DNA of 64,000 nt from Bacillota bacterium (GCA_023436585.1 JAEZIN010000033.1:52267-116266); one strand, 5' to 3'. Counted from the stretch's first letter, positions 8,326-17,810 are shown. Numbers and translations: made by a program. The notes: a model not told the origin generated them from the sequence alone.

Positions 8326-11300
8326 TCATCCTTTTTCCTGCACCACGAACACTTCCATTCCCGCCAGCCCTACATTCCAGCCTTTGGCGGAGAGAACCTG
8401 AAATTTTATGGAATCAACTGTTTTTTGTGGAAACACAACATCCTTCGGGCTGCCGTCGCTGGGCATACCGTCCAGCTCAATCAAGCTGCCGTCGCTGAAA
8501 GACAGGATTCCCTTGCGGATGTAGTTGGCGTCGGTATCCCTTGCGTGCAGAACGATTCGGGTGACGGTGTGCGCCTTCTCCCAGGAGAGCATGATCCACG
8601 GCGTCGCTTCGCCGGCGGAAATCCATTCGCTTGTCACGCCAACAAAGCCATCGGCAACCGCCGCGGCGGGATATGCCTCGCTGAACTGGGAGGAAGCCTG
8701 AAAAACGGCGTATGGCGCAATGTTCCCCGGCCTGATATCGCCTTTTTCCAGCGTCACGGTCACGGTATTGCTTTCACCGGAAAGGCTGCCTGTGCGGTCA
8801 TAGGCACGGACGGTATAGCTGTACGTGCGGCCTGGGCGGACATCGGTGTCCAGATAGCTGTTGAGTATGCCCGCAAGGTCCGCAATCTGAGCGCCCTCCC
8901 TGTACAGCCTGTAGCCTTTTACGCGTCCGTTATCCGGCGCGGGCAGCCAGGACAGGGAAACGCGGTTTCCTATGGCATAATCGGCCCGAAGGGCAGACGG
9001 CGCGCATACAACCTCCTGAACGGAGCTTTCTAAGAGGCTTGCCTTTACCGCTTTGGAGGCCTGCCCCTTCAGGCCACTTTTGACTGCCCGTACGGCATAG
9101 TAATAGCGGTCCGCCAGCCCCGCTGTCACCTGCTTGTCAAAGTAGCTGCAGCCGTCGGTGCTGCAAAGGTAATCACCGGCCTGCGGTGTAAAATCAGCTT
9201 TTGTGCTTCGGAAAACCTCATAGAACGCAATCCGGTCCCCTTTTACGGCATCCCAAAGGAGCATTGTGCCTTCTTCTTCCGTAACGGCCTTCACACCCGT
9301 TACCATCGCTGGCGCTGATCCGAATGTGACCCGGAGGGTTTTCCAGCCATAGGCATCCAGGCATAGGCGTATGCGGCCGTTATTTAGCGCCACAGGTGCC
9401 TTATCGTTTTCCACCAGGTCGGTCTCCATGACCTTCGCCGGTTCAAAACAGGAAAGGTCTACGAAAGCCTCGGTGTTCTTGCCCAAGGTTTCGTTGAACC
9501 GGAGGATCATACCCTCTCCGTTGGCTTCGGCGGGCTTCATGGCCGTCAACACTACGTTATCGGCATCGATGGATATCCACTGGCCCTTGATGGGGGATAG
9601 GCCGGCGCCCGGTTGTGCCGCCTGAATCACCTGGCAAAGCAGCGGCACCGAGGTCTCCCAGCCGAAATGGTCCGCCCTGCCGTCGCGCCAGTTCCCGCCT
9701 GCGTGGGATGCAAGCGCATACCGGTACGTAACCTTCCCCGGCTGCGTCTTCATAAAGTTGGTGCCCCATTTGTTGTTCAGCGCGTAGCTGTACACCCAGG
9801 GCTTTTGTGTATTGTAGTTGACGTCGTAGAGCAGGGACCGCCTTTCCCCGTATTGAACAATGGGTGTGCTTGGGCAGGTGAAGGTGATACCGTAGTTTTG
9901 GGACTCGCTGGAGGCGTCAATCCACCGGTTCACCGTGTAAAAATCCGTGCTGGAGGTGTAGAACTGCTCCAGGCCTTCACTCTGTAAAGACGGGTTTACG
10001 TGCTTTGCGTCCACAAAAGGCTTTACGTCTCCCGTGGGCATTTCATGGCGCAGCACAAACTCCGGCACATGCAGCGGGAAGGTAAAGAAGCCTTCCTCGT
10101 CCTGCTTTCGCCAGGCCAGGGCATCGTTCTTTTTGATGGTGTTCATGATGTCTATGCGGGGAATGTCATCATACAGGATCACGATTCTTTCAATACCCGC
10201 GGTTCCTTCGCAAAAGCCGCGGCTTACAATGCGGCCTTCCACAGGGCCGGCCTCCATTTCAAAAGAGGTGTTCTCCGCCCGGCGTACGGAATGCACTTTG
10301 TTGCCGTGCATGTCGCTGGTCATGTACAGGAACGCGTTCATGCCGCAGTCTGCGGATTTATCGACAAGCTCCCTGTTTCCGTTCCGCTTGTCCAGGATGC
10401 TGGCAATCTCGCCCCTTCCGTCTACTGTAACCTTGAAAAACGCGTTTTCCAGGCTGCTTGGGCCGGCCGTCACGCCCGGTTCAAAAACCGGATCGTCCGT
10501 CCGTTCCCGTATGCCAAAGCATTTGTATCCAAGGCCCGGAACATCCGCCGCGCGGAAAACGGCGTTCCCGTCCTTTTTTTGATATTTTACCGCCGCCGAC
10601 GACTCAAGATCAACGATATCAAAGCATAGCGGGAGCTGCGAAAGCCTGACGCTGACGATGTCCGACCGTTCCCAGGAAAGGGTGTTGTACACGGCGATGG
10701 CGGCACCCTTCGCCGGGATCAGGGCGGCAAGCCGGTCCGCCGCCTGCTCCGCCACATCATCGGCAAGCCTTTTGCAGGCGATGGCGCTGTTCCGTTTCCA
10801 GATATACTGTTCGTTCACCTTGGGGACCGCCGGGCCAAAGGTGTGCTCATCGTAGAGCATCATATACTGGTACGCGTCGGAAATCCTGCCGACGGGATAC
10901 CGGCAGCGGTCCGTAAAAAGGCTGGCCATTGATGCCAGCATCTCCGCCTGGGGCAGCCGGTCGTGGGCGTACCGTATCTCCGCCGCCGAATACGCATCGG
11001 AAGGCGTGCCAAAGCACCACCAGTTTTCATACGTGCCGGTATAGGTGGGGAGGGCCGCCCCGAACTTTTCCTCCACGTATTGGCAGAAATCCTTCATGCT
11101 TGAATTGATGAACCGGGGATACACGTAGGGCCTGCCCTGCCCGTCGGTCCTTTCGTTCATTTCCTTCACGCGCTCCATGACCTGCGCAAAGAGAGGGCCG
11201 TTGTCCCAGAACTGGTCCACCATCTGAAGCACCGCGTCACAGGGATAGTTTTCCTTGTGGTAAACGTTCATCAATACGTCGCCGGTGCACTTGACCGTGG

Positions 11301-12252
11301 TTTCAAGGGAAATGGGGTCGGCGTTGGGGCCGTCGTATACGAATTGCATTTCATCCAGGTTGTACAGGTTTCCGCTGATAAGCAGCACCTTGTTTTTGGG
11401 ATTTCTGCCGGCCATGTAAAACAGGCGCGGATACGCTTCCGTAACTGTCAGGGGCGTGTTGCCGTTGAAATTGGGTCCCAGGTACATGTACTTTACGCCG
11501 GCGCCCGCCATCACATCGATGGCCGCCCACGAAATGCTGGGATTGTCCACCATCATGGCAATCCCGCTGGGGTCCGCCCCCAGCATGTCTTTGAGCAGCC
11601 TTTGCGAATAGTAATAGTAGCGCACAAGCTGTTCTGTGCCCATCACTTCCAGAGAGCTGTTCATGCAGCTGGAGGAGTAGGCCAGCCTGCCTTGCTCCAA
11701 CCGCTTTTTCAGGTTTTCCACCCACTTTGCGCTGCGCACATTCAGCGCGCTGCCATAGAGCATGTACGAAGACTCAATATGATGCCGGAACTTGTTTTCT
11801 TCACACCAGGAATCGGTGTCTTCCATAAACCGGAGCGCGTCGTCGATATGGCTGGGCCATTTGACATTCCGCAGGTGCTCCTGATAATCGGTATAGCCGA
11901 TGTCCATATGGGAGCTGTGGGAAACATACACCGTCCAATGCCTGACCTTTTTCTGGGGCAGGGATATGCTGGCCGCGGCGGTTCCTTCGCAAGGCGCATT
12001 GTCAAACAGCTCAAAGGTCACTACGTCGCCGTCCGAAAAAAGCTCCGGCACATGCACCGTTTTGATGGAGGACCCGGCCTCCAGGAAGCCGGCAGCTTCC
12101 ACATACGGCGCACGGCCGGGGACGGTGGTTTTTATAAAGGCATTGCCCATGCCAATAGGGCTGCAAACCGCAAGCAGCGTTTCCGACATAAGCTCCCCAC
12201 GGACCTTGAGGATATAGGGGGTTTGGGTCACACTGCTGATATACGTCGCCAT
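8326..12252 (-). CDS. large multidomain GH38-like alpha-mannosidase with FN3 and discoidin-like domains
   Basis: A 1308-residue protein. Residues 1-105 form a beta-rich leader, then SHSSHMDIGYTDYQ opens a GH38 catalytic region whose probable nucleophile aspartate is in AMMVDNPSISW. After the GH38 C-terminal beta domains (to about residue 1000) come two fibronectin type III-like domains (YEVFRSTKADF, RTYSYTVRAYDRTG) and a final discoidin/F5-8C-like domain (AVADGFVGVTSEW, TRIVLHARD) of the kind that binds sugars. No signal peptide or anchor is seen, odd for a protein with carbohydrate-binding modules. The start at 12252 is set by GGGAG six bases upstream. It sits between the binding-protein gene and the second mannosidase. 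The nucleophile block diverges from its two paralogues, so substrate may differ. Confidence 0.87.
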   Translation of the reverse strand: MATYISSVTQTPYILKVRGELMSETLLAVCSPIGMGNAFIKTTVPGRAPYVEAAGFLEAGSSIKTVHVPELFSDGDVVTFELFDNAPCEGTAAASISLPQKKVRHWTVYVSHSSHMDIGYTDYQEHLRNVKWPSHIDDALRFMEDTDSWCEENKFRHHIESSYMLYGSALNVRSAKWVENLKKRLEQGRLAYSSSCMNSSLEVMGTEQLVRYYYYSQRLLKDMLGADPSGIAMMVDNPSISWAAIDVMAGAGVKYMYLGPNFNGNTPLTVTEAYPRLFYMAGRNPKNKVLLISGNLYNLDEMQFVYDGPNADPISLETTVKCTGDVLMNVYHKENYPCDAVLQMVDQFWDNGPLFAQVMERVKEMNERTDGQGRPYVYPRFINSSMKDFCQYVEEKFGAALPTYTGTYENWWCFGTPSDAYSAAEIRYAHDRLPQAEMLASMASLFTDRCRYPVGRISDAYQYMMLYDEHTFGPAVPKVNEQYIWKRNSAIACKRLADDVAEQAADRLAALIPAKGAAIAVYNTLSWERSDIVSVRLSQLPLCFDIVDLESSAAVKYQKKDGNAVFRAADVPGLGYKCFGIRERTDDPVFEPGVTAGPSSLENAFFKVTVDGRGEIASILDKRNGNRELVDKSADCGMNAFLYMTSDMHGNKVHSVRRAENTSFEMEAGPVEGRIVSRGFCEGTAGIERIVILYDDIPRIDIMNTIKKNDALAWRKQDEEGFFTFPLHVPEFVLRHEMPTGDVKPFVDAKHVNPSLQSEGLEQFYTSSTDFYTVNRWIDASSESQNYGITFTCPSTPIVQYGERRSLLYDVNYNTQKPWVYSYALNNKWGTNFMKTQPGKVTYRYALASHAGGNWRDGRADHFGWETSVPLLCQVIQAAQPGAGLSPIKGQWISIDADNVVLTAMKPAEANGEGMILRFNETLGKNTEAFVDLSCFEPAKVMETDLVENDKAPVALNNGRIRLCLDAYGWKTLRVTFGSAPAMVTGVKAVTEEEGTMLLWDAVKGDRIAFYEVFRSTKADFTPQAGDYLCSTDGCSYFDKQVTAGLADRYYYAVRAVKSGLKGQASKAVKASLLESSVQEVVCAPSALRADYAIGNRVSLSWLPAPDNGRVKGYRLYREGAQIADLAGILNSYLDTDVRPGRTYSYTVRAYDRTGSLSGESNTVTVTLEKGDIRPGNIAPYAVFQASSQFSEAYPAAAVADGFVGVTSEWISAGEATPWIMLSWEKAHTVTRIVLHARDTDANYIRKGILSFSDGSLIELDGMPSDGSPKDVVFPQKTVDSIKFQVLSAKGWNVGLAGMEVFVVQEKG

Positions 12253-12296
12253 ATGAAGCTCCCTTTCTCGGCACATTTCCCTGTTGCAATAAATGG

Positions 12297-12361
12297 GGCG
12301 GGGCGCGGTGCCCCGGCGCATCGTTTCGTATACGATGACGCTTGCAGCGCCGCGCCCCGCC
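12297..12361 (-). other. large GC-rich inverted repeat between binding-protein gene and mannosidase gene
   Basis: Twelve-base perfect arms (GGCGGGGCGCGG at 12297-12308 and its complement at 12350-12361) enclose 41 bases that themselves contain CATCGT/ACGATG pairing. No T tract follows. It lies in the 185-base gap after the substrate-binding protein gene in the middle of an operon, where such hairpins usually protect the abundant binding-protein mRNA or partly stop transcription. Confidence 0.7.
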
Positions 12362-12437
12362 GGTTGCCAAACCCGAGTGCCGCCCGCATTTTTATGGCAC
12401 GCGGCCTTCAGGCCTGGCTTTATTAAACACCGCTTGC

Positions 12438-14111
12438 TTAATAGATGATGTCATCCCGGGTCTTGGACATTTCGGTGAGGTAGTTTTGATAGTCCTCGAT
12501 TCCGCCGTCGATGAGCTGCTGCCGGTAATCGTTGAGTATCTTGAGGGCTTCCTCATCGGACTCGGCGAAATACGCCTTTTCGCGCATGTCCTTGTTGGTT
12601 CCGGTCAAGTCACCGCTGACAAGGCTGTCCAGCGTGTTCTTGTTGGGGTAGGCATCGTGGAAGTTGGTGATTCTGTAGCCGGACAGGAACTTTGTGGGCG
12701 AATTCTTCTGGGCGATTACCTTGTCCGGATCGATGGCGTCGGCATCCCCCGGGCTCTTTTCGCCCCAGGTGCTCAGGCGGTTGTCCAGCGTGATGAAATA
12801 GGTGTACACACCCTGGATGCCTTCATTGCGCAAAAGCTGGGGATCCTTCTTCCATTTTTCCAGCCATTCGGGGGTAAAGCGCGGCTGCCCCTGCTCATTC
12901 AGTTGGTAATGCGTGCCTTCCACGCCGTAGCAGATGAGCCGTAGCCCTTCCTCGGAGTTCAGGAAGTTCAAAAGCCTGAGCGCGGCTTCGGGTTCCTTGC
13001 AGGCGGAGGTGACGCAGATGGTAGGGGAGCCGGACCGTCCGTCAAGCTCGATGCTGCCGTACACTTCGCCCTCCGCGTTGGGGATGGGGCCGATGGGGAC
13101 ATATTTCATCTCGGGATTGGTCTGGTACAGGGTGGGGGTAATGGCATAGGGAATCTGGTCATAGTGATGGGCCAGGATGGCAATCCTGCCGGCGGCCACC
13201 TTTTCCTTCGCGGCGGTATCGCTCTGCCGGAAGCATTCGGGGTCGATCAGGCCTTCCGAAACAAGCTTGCGCATGAAGAGAATCTGCTTTTCGATGTTGG
13301 GCGAGAAGACCTTGTTCACAACCTTCCCGTCCATGGGGATGTAATCGGTGAAGGTCATCACATTGTAGGAGGCATAGTACATATCATACGTCCAGCCATT
13401 GCTCCACGACCCGGCGGGGATGACGGGCTTGCCGTTGATATCCGTGAAGCCGCCGTCCTTGATTTGCTTCATCAGCTCGTACAGCTTTTCGGAGGTGTTG
13501 ACATCGGCGGGGTTCACGTTAAGCGCGTTGAGGATGTCCTGGCGGCACCACACGTTGAAGCCCCACTGCGTGACGTCGTCTTTGGTGCGCGCTGTCTGCC
13601 ATGGAATGAAAAAGTGCTTTCCGTTGAAGGAGGGATCATTCAACTGGGTCTCCACAAAGTCTGTGGCAATGCCCTTGTAGTCGGCATCCTGGATGCCGGT
13701 CATGGCCTGCTGAAGGAGGGGGTAATCCTTCACCAGGTCGTCCAGGGGCATCAACAGCCCTTGGGCGGCGGCCTTTTTGAACAGCTCGGTGCAGGGGTCG
13801 CCGGTTCCCCACATGGGCCCGTTGATGATGTCCGGCATATCGCCCGAGGAGAAGATGAGGTTCAGCTTCTCATTTTCCGGTATCGTCGCATACTCCACTT
13901 CCAGCGTCACACCGGTTTTTTCCTTGATGATCTTCGCTACCGTGTTGTTCAGCGGGTCTGCGGCCGACAGCGAGCTGGAGCCGTTCCAGTCGACCAGCAC
14001 CTTCAGCGTGACCTCCTTGGGCTGCTCGGCGGCTCCCCCGAAGGCCGTCAGCATCGTCAGCATCATCACCACCGACAATGCCAGACACATTTTCCTTTTG
14101 AAAGAACGCAT
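12438..14111 (-). CDS. extracellular solute-binding protein, LplA-like (polysaccharide-type ABC importer)
   Basis: A 557-residue family 1 solute-binding protein. It has a basic start (MRSFKRK), a hydrophobic signal core, and then LTMLTAFGGAAEQP. This is a lipobox-like sequence in which the expected cysteine is phenylalanine (F24, codon TTC at 14042-14040), so lipid anchoring is not predicted. The mature part shows SSGDMPDIINGP and DSLVSGDLTGTN blocks typical of LplA-type oligosaccharide-binding proteins. A GGAGG site stands 8 bases before the ATG. It is followed by two permease genes upstream in the same operon and two alpha-mannosidases downstream, so its ligand is probably a manno-oligosaccharide or a host glycan piece. 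The ATPase of the importer is not in the window. Confidence 0.9.
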   Translation of the reverse strand: MRSFKRKMCLALSVVMMLTMLTAFGGAAEQPKEVTLKVLVDWNGSSSLSAADPLNNTVAKIIKEKTGVTLEVEYATIPENEKLNLIFSSGDMPDIINGPMWGTGDPCTELFKKAAAQGLLMPLDDLVKDYPLLQQAMTGIQDADYKGIATDFVETQLNDPSFNGKHFFIPWQTARTKDDVTQWGFNVWCRQDILNALNVNPADVNTSEKLYELMKQIKDGGFTDINGKPVIPAGSWSNGWTYDMYYASYNVMTFTDYIPMDGKVVNKVFSPNIEKQILFMRKLVSEGLIDPECFRQSDTAAKEKVAAGRIAILAHHYDQIPYAITPTLYQTNPEMKYVPIGPIPNAEGEVYGSIELDGRSGSPTICVTSACKEPEAALRLLNFLNSEEGLRLICYGVEGTHYQLNEQGQPRFTPEWLEKWKKDPQLLRNEGIQGVYTYFITLDNRLSTWGEKSPGDADAIDPDKVIAQKNSPTKFLSGYRITNFHDAYPNKNTLDSLVSGDLTGTNKDMREKAYFAESDEEALKILNDYRQQLIDGGIEDYQNYLTEMSKTRDDIIY

Positions 14112-14131
14112 GGGTTTTCCTCCTTTTTTTT

Positions 14132-14163
14132 AATAACCCGTCACATTGCGCACACGGGCTATT
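14132..14163 (-). other. intercistronic hairpin upstream of the binding-protein gene
   Basis: Arms of 10 bases with one mismatch (14132-14141 and 14154-14163) sit between the permease stop and the ribosome binding site of the substrate-binding protein gene. Together with the larger hairpin at 12297-12361 it brackets that gene, a pattern known to stabilise binding-protein transcripts relative to permease transcripts. Confidence 0.5.
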
Positions 14164-14184
14164 TATTACAATGGGTTTGGCGCG

Positions 14185-15078
14185 TCAGCCCTTCACAGAG
14201 CCCACCATGATGCCTTTGGTAAAATACTTCTGTATAAACGGGTAGACGCAGACGATTGGCAGGGTGGTGATCACAAGAAATGCCATGCGCAATGCCTCGG
14301 GCGTGGTTTGCAGGGAAAGCTGCCCGGGCATTTCCCGGCTCACCCCGCCGGATGCCTCAAAGCTCGCCTCCGTCATCAGCTGCTGCAGCAGCGTCGCGGC
14401 GGGAACCATGCTCTTGTTGGATACGTAGAACGCGCCGGTGAACCAGTCGTTCCAGTGGTACACCCCAAAGAACAACGCCATCGTGGCCATCACGGGCAAG
14501 GAAAGCGGAAGATGGATCTTGAACAGGATTTGAATCTCACCGCAGCCGTCGATGAGCGCCGCTTCCGAAAGCTCGGCCGGAATGCTGTCAAAAGAGGTCC
14601 TGATGATTACCATGTAAAAGAAAACGAACAGGTAGGGCACCACATAGATCCAGACGCTTTTTGTAAGCCCCATCTGGCTGAGCAGGATATAAAAGGGGAT
14701 CATTCCTCCCGTAAAAATGGTGGTGAAGAACAGGAAGAAGGTAATCTGCTTGCGAAAAGGCAGGTCTTTCTTGGTCAGCCCGTAGGCAAGCAGAGAGTTG
14801 AGGATAAGCGATACAGTCGTGCCCACCACGGTCCTGAACAGGGAGATGGAAAAGGCACCGGTGATGTTGGGGTTTTCAAAGGCTTTCAAATAGTTTGCCA
14901 GGGTGAACTTCCTTGGCCACAGGTAAATGCCGCCCCGCACCGCATCCATGCCGTCGTTGAAGGAGAGAATCAGGAAATAATAAAACGGATACAGCGTTGT
15001 CAGGCCGAACAGGATGAGACAGGCATAAATCAAGAACTTAAATATCTTTCCGGAAGCTTTTTTGCTGTAAACAGGCAT
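14185..15078 (-). CDS. ABC transporter permease, LplC/YtcP type
   Basis: A 297-residue inner-membrane permease with about six hydrophobic segments and the cytoplasmic EAA loop EAALIDGCGEIQILFKIHLP that docks the ATPase. It ends KYFTKGIMVGSVKG, a typical end of LplC-type permeases. I use the ATG at 15078, which has a run of G residues (AGGGGGG) five bases upstream; a longer in-frame start at 15102 would overlap the preceding permease gene. It pairs with the LplB-type permease just upstream to form the membrane pore of the oligosaccharide importer. Confidence 0.92.
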   Translation of the reverse strand: MPVYSKKASGKIFKFLIYACLILFGLTTLYPFYYFLILSFNDGMDAVRGGIYLWPRKFTLANYLKAFENPNITGAFSISLFRTVVGTTVSLILNSLLAYGLTKKDLPFRKQITFFLFFTTIFTGGMIPFYILLSQMGLTKSVWIYVVPYLFVFFYMVIIRTSFDSIPAELSEAALIDGCGEIQILFKIHLPLSLPVMATMALFFGVYHWNDWFTGAFYVSNKSMVPAATLLQQLMTEASFEASGGVSREMPGQLSLQTTPEALRMAFLVITTLPIVCVYPFIQKYFTKGIMVGSVKG

Positions 15079-15095
15079 TGTATCCCCCCTGCTAA

Positions 15096-16013
15096 CTACC
15101 ACAGCGATATGCTGGATACCTTTTTGGAGATAGCGTTGGTCACCGCTATCAGCACCAGGCTAACCAGGGATTGAAAGAGCCCCACGGCGGTGGCATAGCT
15201 GTACCGCCCGCGCTGCAAGCCCTGTTTGATCACATGCGTGTCCAGGATTTCGGAAAGGTCCAGCACGCCGGGATATTGAAGCAGTATGATCTGGTCTGCG
15301 CCAGACCTTATCAGCGAGCCAATGGTCATAATCAGCATGATTACAATGGTAGGTAAAAGGCTGGGCAGGGTAATGCTGAGCATGGATTTGAACTTCCCGG
15401 CGCCATCGATCATGGCGGCCTCATACAGCTCCGGGGGGATGGTGGACAGGGCGGCCAGGTAGATGATGGAGTTCCAGCCGGCGTTTTTCCAGATATCCGT
15501 CAACACCACAATGGGGTAGAAGTATTCGCTTTCATTCAGGAAGAAGATTGGTTTCCCGCCGAACAGCGAAGTTTTCAGGTCATTGGCCAGCCCGCCGTTG
15601 GGGCTTAGGAACTTGGAAAACAGCGCGATGGCCACCACCCAGGAGACAAAGTACGGCAGGTAGGATACGGTTTGCGTCACTCTCTTGAAGGGCCCGCTCT
15701 TCACCTCGTTGAGCAGCAGCGCCAGCAGGATGGGTGCGGGAAAGCCGAGCAGGATTTTCAAGCCGTTGATGATAAAAGTGTTGGATAGTATTTTCCAGAA
15801 ATCCGGGTGCTTGACAAACTGCATGAAATAGTCCAGCCCCACCCACGGGCTTCCAAAGAATCCGGTATTGAAACGGTACTCGCGAAAGGCCAGGGTGGCG
15901 CCGTACATGGGGATGTAGAGAAAGATAAAATACCAGATAACCGCCGGCAGGATAATCAGATAAATCTTTTTATACGACCATACCCTTTTTAGCAGGCTCT
16001 TTTTCCCAATCAT
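15096..16013 (-). CDS. ABC transporter permease, LplB type
   Basis: A 305-residue permease, first gene of the importer operon. Hydrophobic segments begin at IYLIILPAVIWYFIFLY, and the EAA loop reads EAAMIDGAGKFKSMLSITLP. The C-terminus KKVSSISLW matches LplB-type proteins. The ATG at 16013 is 8 bases from an AAGGA site; an in-frame GTG at 16016 is the alternative. The gap to the next permease is 17 bases. With the LplC-type protein it should import oligosaccharides delivered by the binding protein, powered by an ATPase encoded elsewhere. Confidence 0.92.
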   Translation of the reverse strand: MIGKKSLLKRVWSYKKIYLIILPAVIWYFIFLYIPMYGATLAFREYRFNTGFFGSPWVGLDYFMQFVKHPDFWKILSNTFIINGLKILLGFPAPILLALLLNEVKSGPFKRVTQTVSYLPYFVSWVVAIALFSKFLSPNGGLANDLKTSLFGGKPIFFLNESEYFYPIVVLTDIWKNAGWNSIIYLAALSTIPPELYEAAMIDGAGKFKSMLSITLPSLLPTIVIMLIMTIGSLIRSGADQIILLQYPGVLDLSEILDTHVIKQGLQRGRYSYATAVGLFQSLVSLVLIAVTNAISKKVSSISLW

Positions 16014-16099
16014 CACGATCTTCCTTACAGACGCTGAATAATTTATGAAACACAGGTTTGGTGTCTTTGCCGATCCGCAGGCGGAAGTTTGATGAGGTG

Positions 16100-16125
16100 A
16101 TTATACCTTTTCCCTTTCGCAAAGG
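16100..16125 (-). promoter_or_regulatory. promoter of the importer/mannosidase operon with a dyad
   Basis: A TATAAT -10 box is at 16105-16100 on the minus strand, about 85 bases before the first permease start. The -35 region is poor (TTCCTT, 16-base spacer), which suits an activator-dependent promoter. The spacer contains the dyad CCTTTCGCAAAGG (16113-16125). The neighbouring AraC-type response regulator is the natural candidate activator; this is inference from position. Confidence 0.55.
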
Positions 16126-16177
16126 AAGTGGATATTTTTATTGACTGATGTGTAATTTACTTGAATCGTGCAGAACA

Positions 16178-16201
16178 AAAAATGGCCGGCCGGCCATTTT
16201 T
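16178..16201. terminator. bidirectional terminator after the response regulator gene
   Basis: A perfect palindrome, TGGCCGGCCGGCCA (16183-16196), is flanked by A residues on one side and T residues on the other, so the stem is followed by a T tract in both directions. It lies 23 bases past the stop of the AraC-type response regulator gene. Confidence 0.8.
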
Positions 16202-16223
16202 GTACACAGAAGGCGAACCGCCA

Positions 16224-17810
16224 TCACGTGCCGTTCTTAAAATCAAGCGGGGTCTTTCCGGTCACTCTTTTGAAAACCTTATAAAAATACTGCGGCTCAT
16301 GATAACCCACGCTGCGGGAAATTTCCACGGTGCTTAACGCGCCATCCCGAAGCAGCGCGCAGGCATGCTGCACCCGTATCTCCATCAGGTGCCGCATCAG
16401 CGCTTTGCCTGTTTTCTTTTTATACACAGTGGACAGGTAATTGGGGTTGATGGCAAAAATCGTGGCCAGGTCCCCAATGGAAATATCCTCGTGATAGTTG
16501 CTCTCCAGGTACTCCTTCACCTTTTTTACCAGGCCGTCGGTATCGATATAGGCGTATCCGTCCGGCGAAAGGACCTTGCGGGCAAGCGCGGCAAGATACT
16601 CCGCGATTTCTCCGGCATTTTCAAACTGCCTGGCCAAATCCCCGGACAAGGCGCCGGAATCCATCTTTTCCGCCACATTCACGCCCAGGCTGGTGCCGGC
16701 CTTGAAAATGATGTTGACGCATTCCGTGTATAAATAGCGCATGTATTTGCCGGAGGAAACGCCTCCGCCGGGGTTGTAAAATACGTCATGGAGTATGGTT
16801 TGGGCATTGCTGAAGTTTCTCTGCTCGAAAAACCGCCTCAATAGGGTGAACTTCTGTTCGGGGATATTGAATTTCTCATCCGGCGTCAGTTGGTCGTAAC
16901 GGTAAATGCAGTTTCTGCCCAAATGAAGCCCGGACTCAAAGGCTTCCCAGGCCCGGCTGTAAAGCGTGCTACTGATTCTGTCGCAGACCGAGCTTACGGC
17001 AAAGGTCATCTTGATATTCAAAAGGACGGTGATTTTTGAATGCGCTCCCGTTAAAAGCCTGTTGCACTTGAGCATAAGGCCTTCGGCCTGGTCGCTGTAA
17101 AACAGCGCCAGCACCCGGCTGCCGCCCTTGAAATCATCCAGGATACAAACGTCTTCCTCCGCCCAAAGCTCGTTTAGTATGTTCTTCACGGCGAACTTCA
17201 GCAGGCCGGCATCCATATACTTGAAGTCGGACAGGCTGTAGCTTACGCTGTCGATATGCAAAATGGCAAGCGCAAAGGCGGCCTTCCCGAAAAGGGGCAG
17301 CCTGCCGGTCAAATCATCGCCGTCCGCCGGCTGCGCATCATCCAGCCGCTTGAAAATCTCCTGCTGCAAGGCTGCCGATACGCGGTCCTTTTCCAGCATT
17401 TCGTTCCTTGTGCTGAGGCCGGCCATTTCATTGCGGCGTTCCAGTTCTTTGATGATCTTGCTGATGGTTTTGTGAAACTGGTCGTCCCGGACCGGCTTGA
17501 GAATGTATCCCGCGACCCCCATGTTGATGGCCTGCTCGGCATAATCGAATTCGCCATAGCCGCTGATGATTACAAACTGTGTGCCGCCGTAGCGCTCCAC
17601 CGTCTCGCGGATCAGTTCTATCCCATCCATTTCGCCCATGCGGATGTCGGTGATGACCAGATGGGGGCGCTGGGCGGCGATTATTTCCATCGCTTCCTCG
17701 CCGTCGGAGGCTTCGCCGATCCATTCAAAGCCGTACGCCTCCGCCTCCAGCTTTTTGCGGATGCCCTTGCGGACCCAGACTTCGTCGTCCACTATTAAAG
17801 CCTTGTACAT
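16224..17810 (-). CDS. two-component response regulator, YesN/AraC type
   Basis: A 528-residue regulator. Residues 1-120 are a receiver domain (ALIVDDE at 4-10, phospho-acceptor D55 in VITDIRM, conserved lysine in YILKPVRDD). A long middle linker follows, and the last 100 residues form an AraC-type double helix-turn-helix (INPNYLSTVYKKKTGKALM and YHEPQYFYKVFKRVTGKTPL). I start it at MYKALIVDDE (ATG 17810, GAGGAG upstream); the open frame extends further but that part overlaps the kinase gene and is low-complexity. It is 17 bases behind the sensor kinase gene. YesMN pairs usually control adjacent carbohydrate ABC importers, here the importer/mannosidase operon that begins directly downstream. 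Confidence 0.93.
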   Translation of the reverse strand: MYKALIVDDEVWVRKGIRKKLEAEAYGFEWIGEASDGEEAMEIIAAQRPHLVITDIRMGEMDGIELIRETVERYGGTQFVIISGYGEFDYAEQAINMGVAGYILKPVRDDQFHKTISKIIKELERRNEMAGLSTRNEMLEKDRVSAALQQEIFKRLDDAQPADGDDLTGRLPLFGKAAFALAILHIDSVSYSLSDFKYMDAGLLKFAVKNILNELWAEEDVCILDDFKGGSRVLALFYSDQAEGLMLKCNRLLTGAHSKITVLLNIKMTFAVSSVCDRISSTLYSRAWEAFESGLHLGRNCIYRYDQLTPDEKFNIPEQKFTLLRRFFEQRNFSNAQTILHDVFYNPGGGVSSGKYMRYLYTECVNIIFKAGTSLGVNVAEKMDSGALSGDLARQFENAGEIAEYLAALARKVLSPDGYAYIDTDGLVKKVKEYLESNYHEDISIGDLATIFAINPNYLSTVYKKKTGKALMRHLMEIRVQHACALLRDGALSTVEISRSVGYHEPQYFYKVFKRVTGKTPLDFKNGT

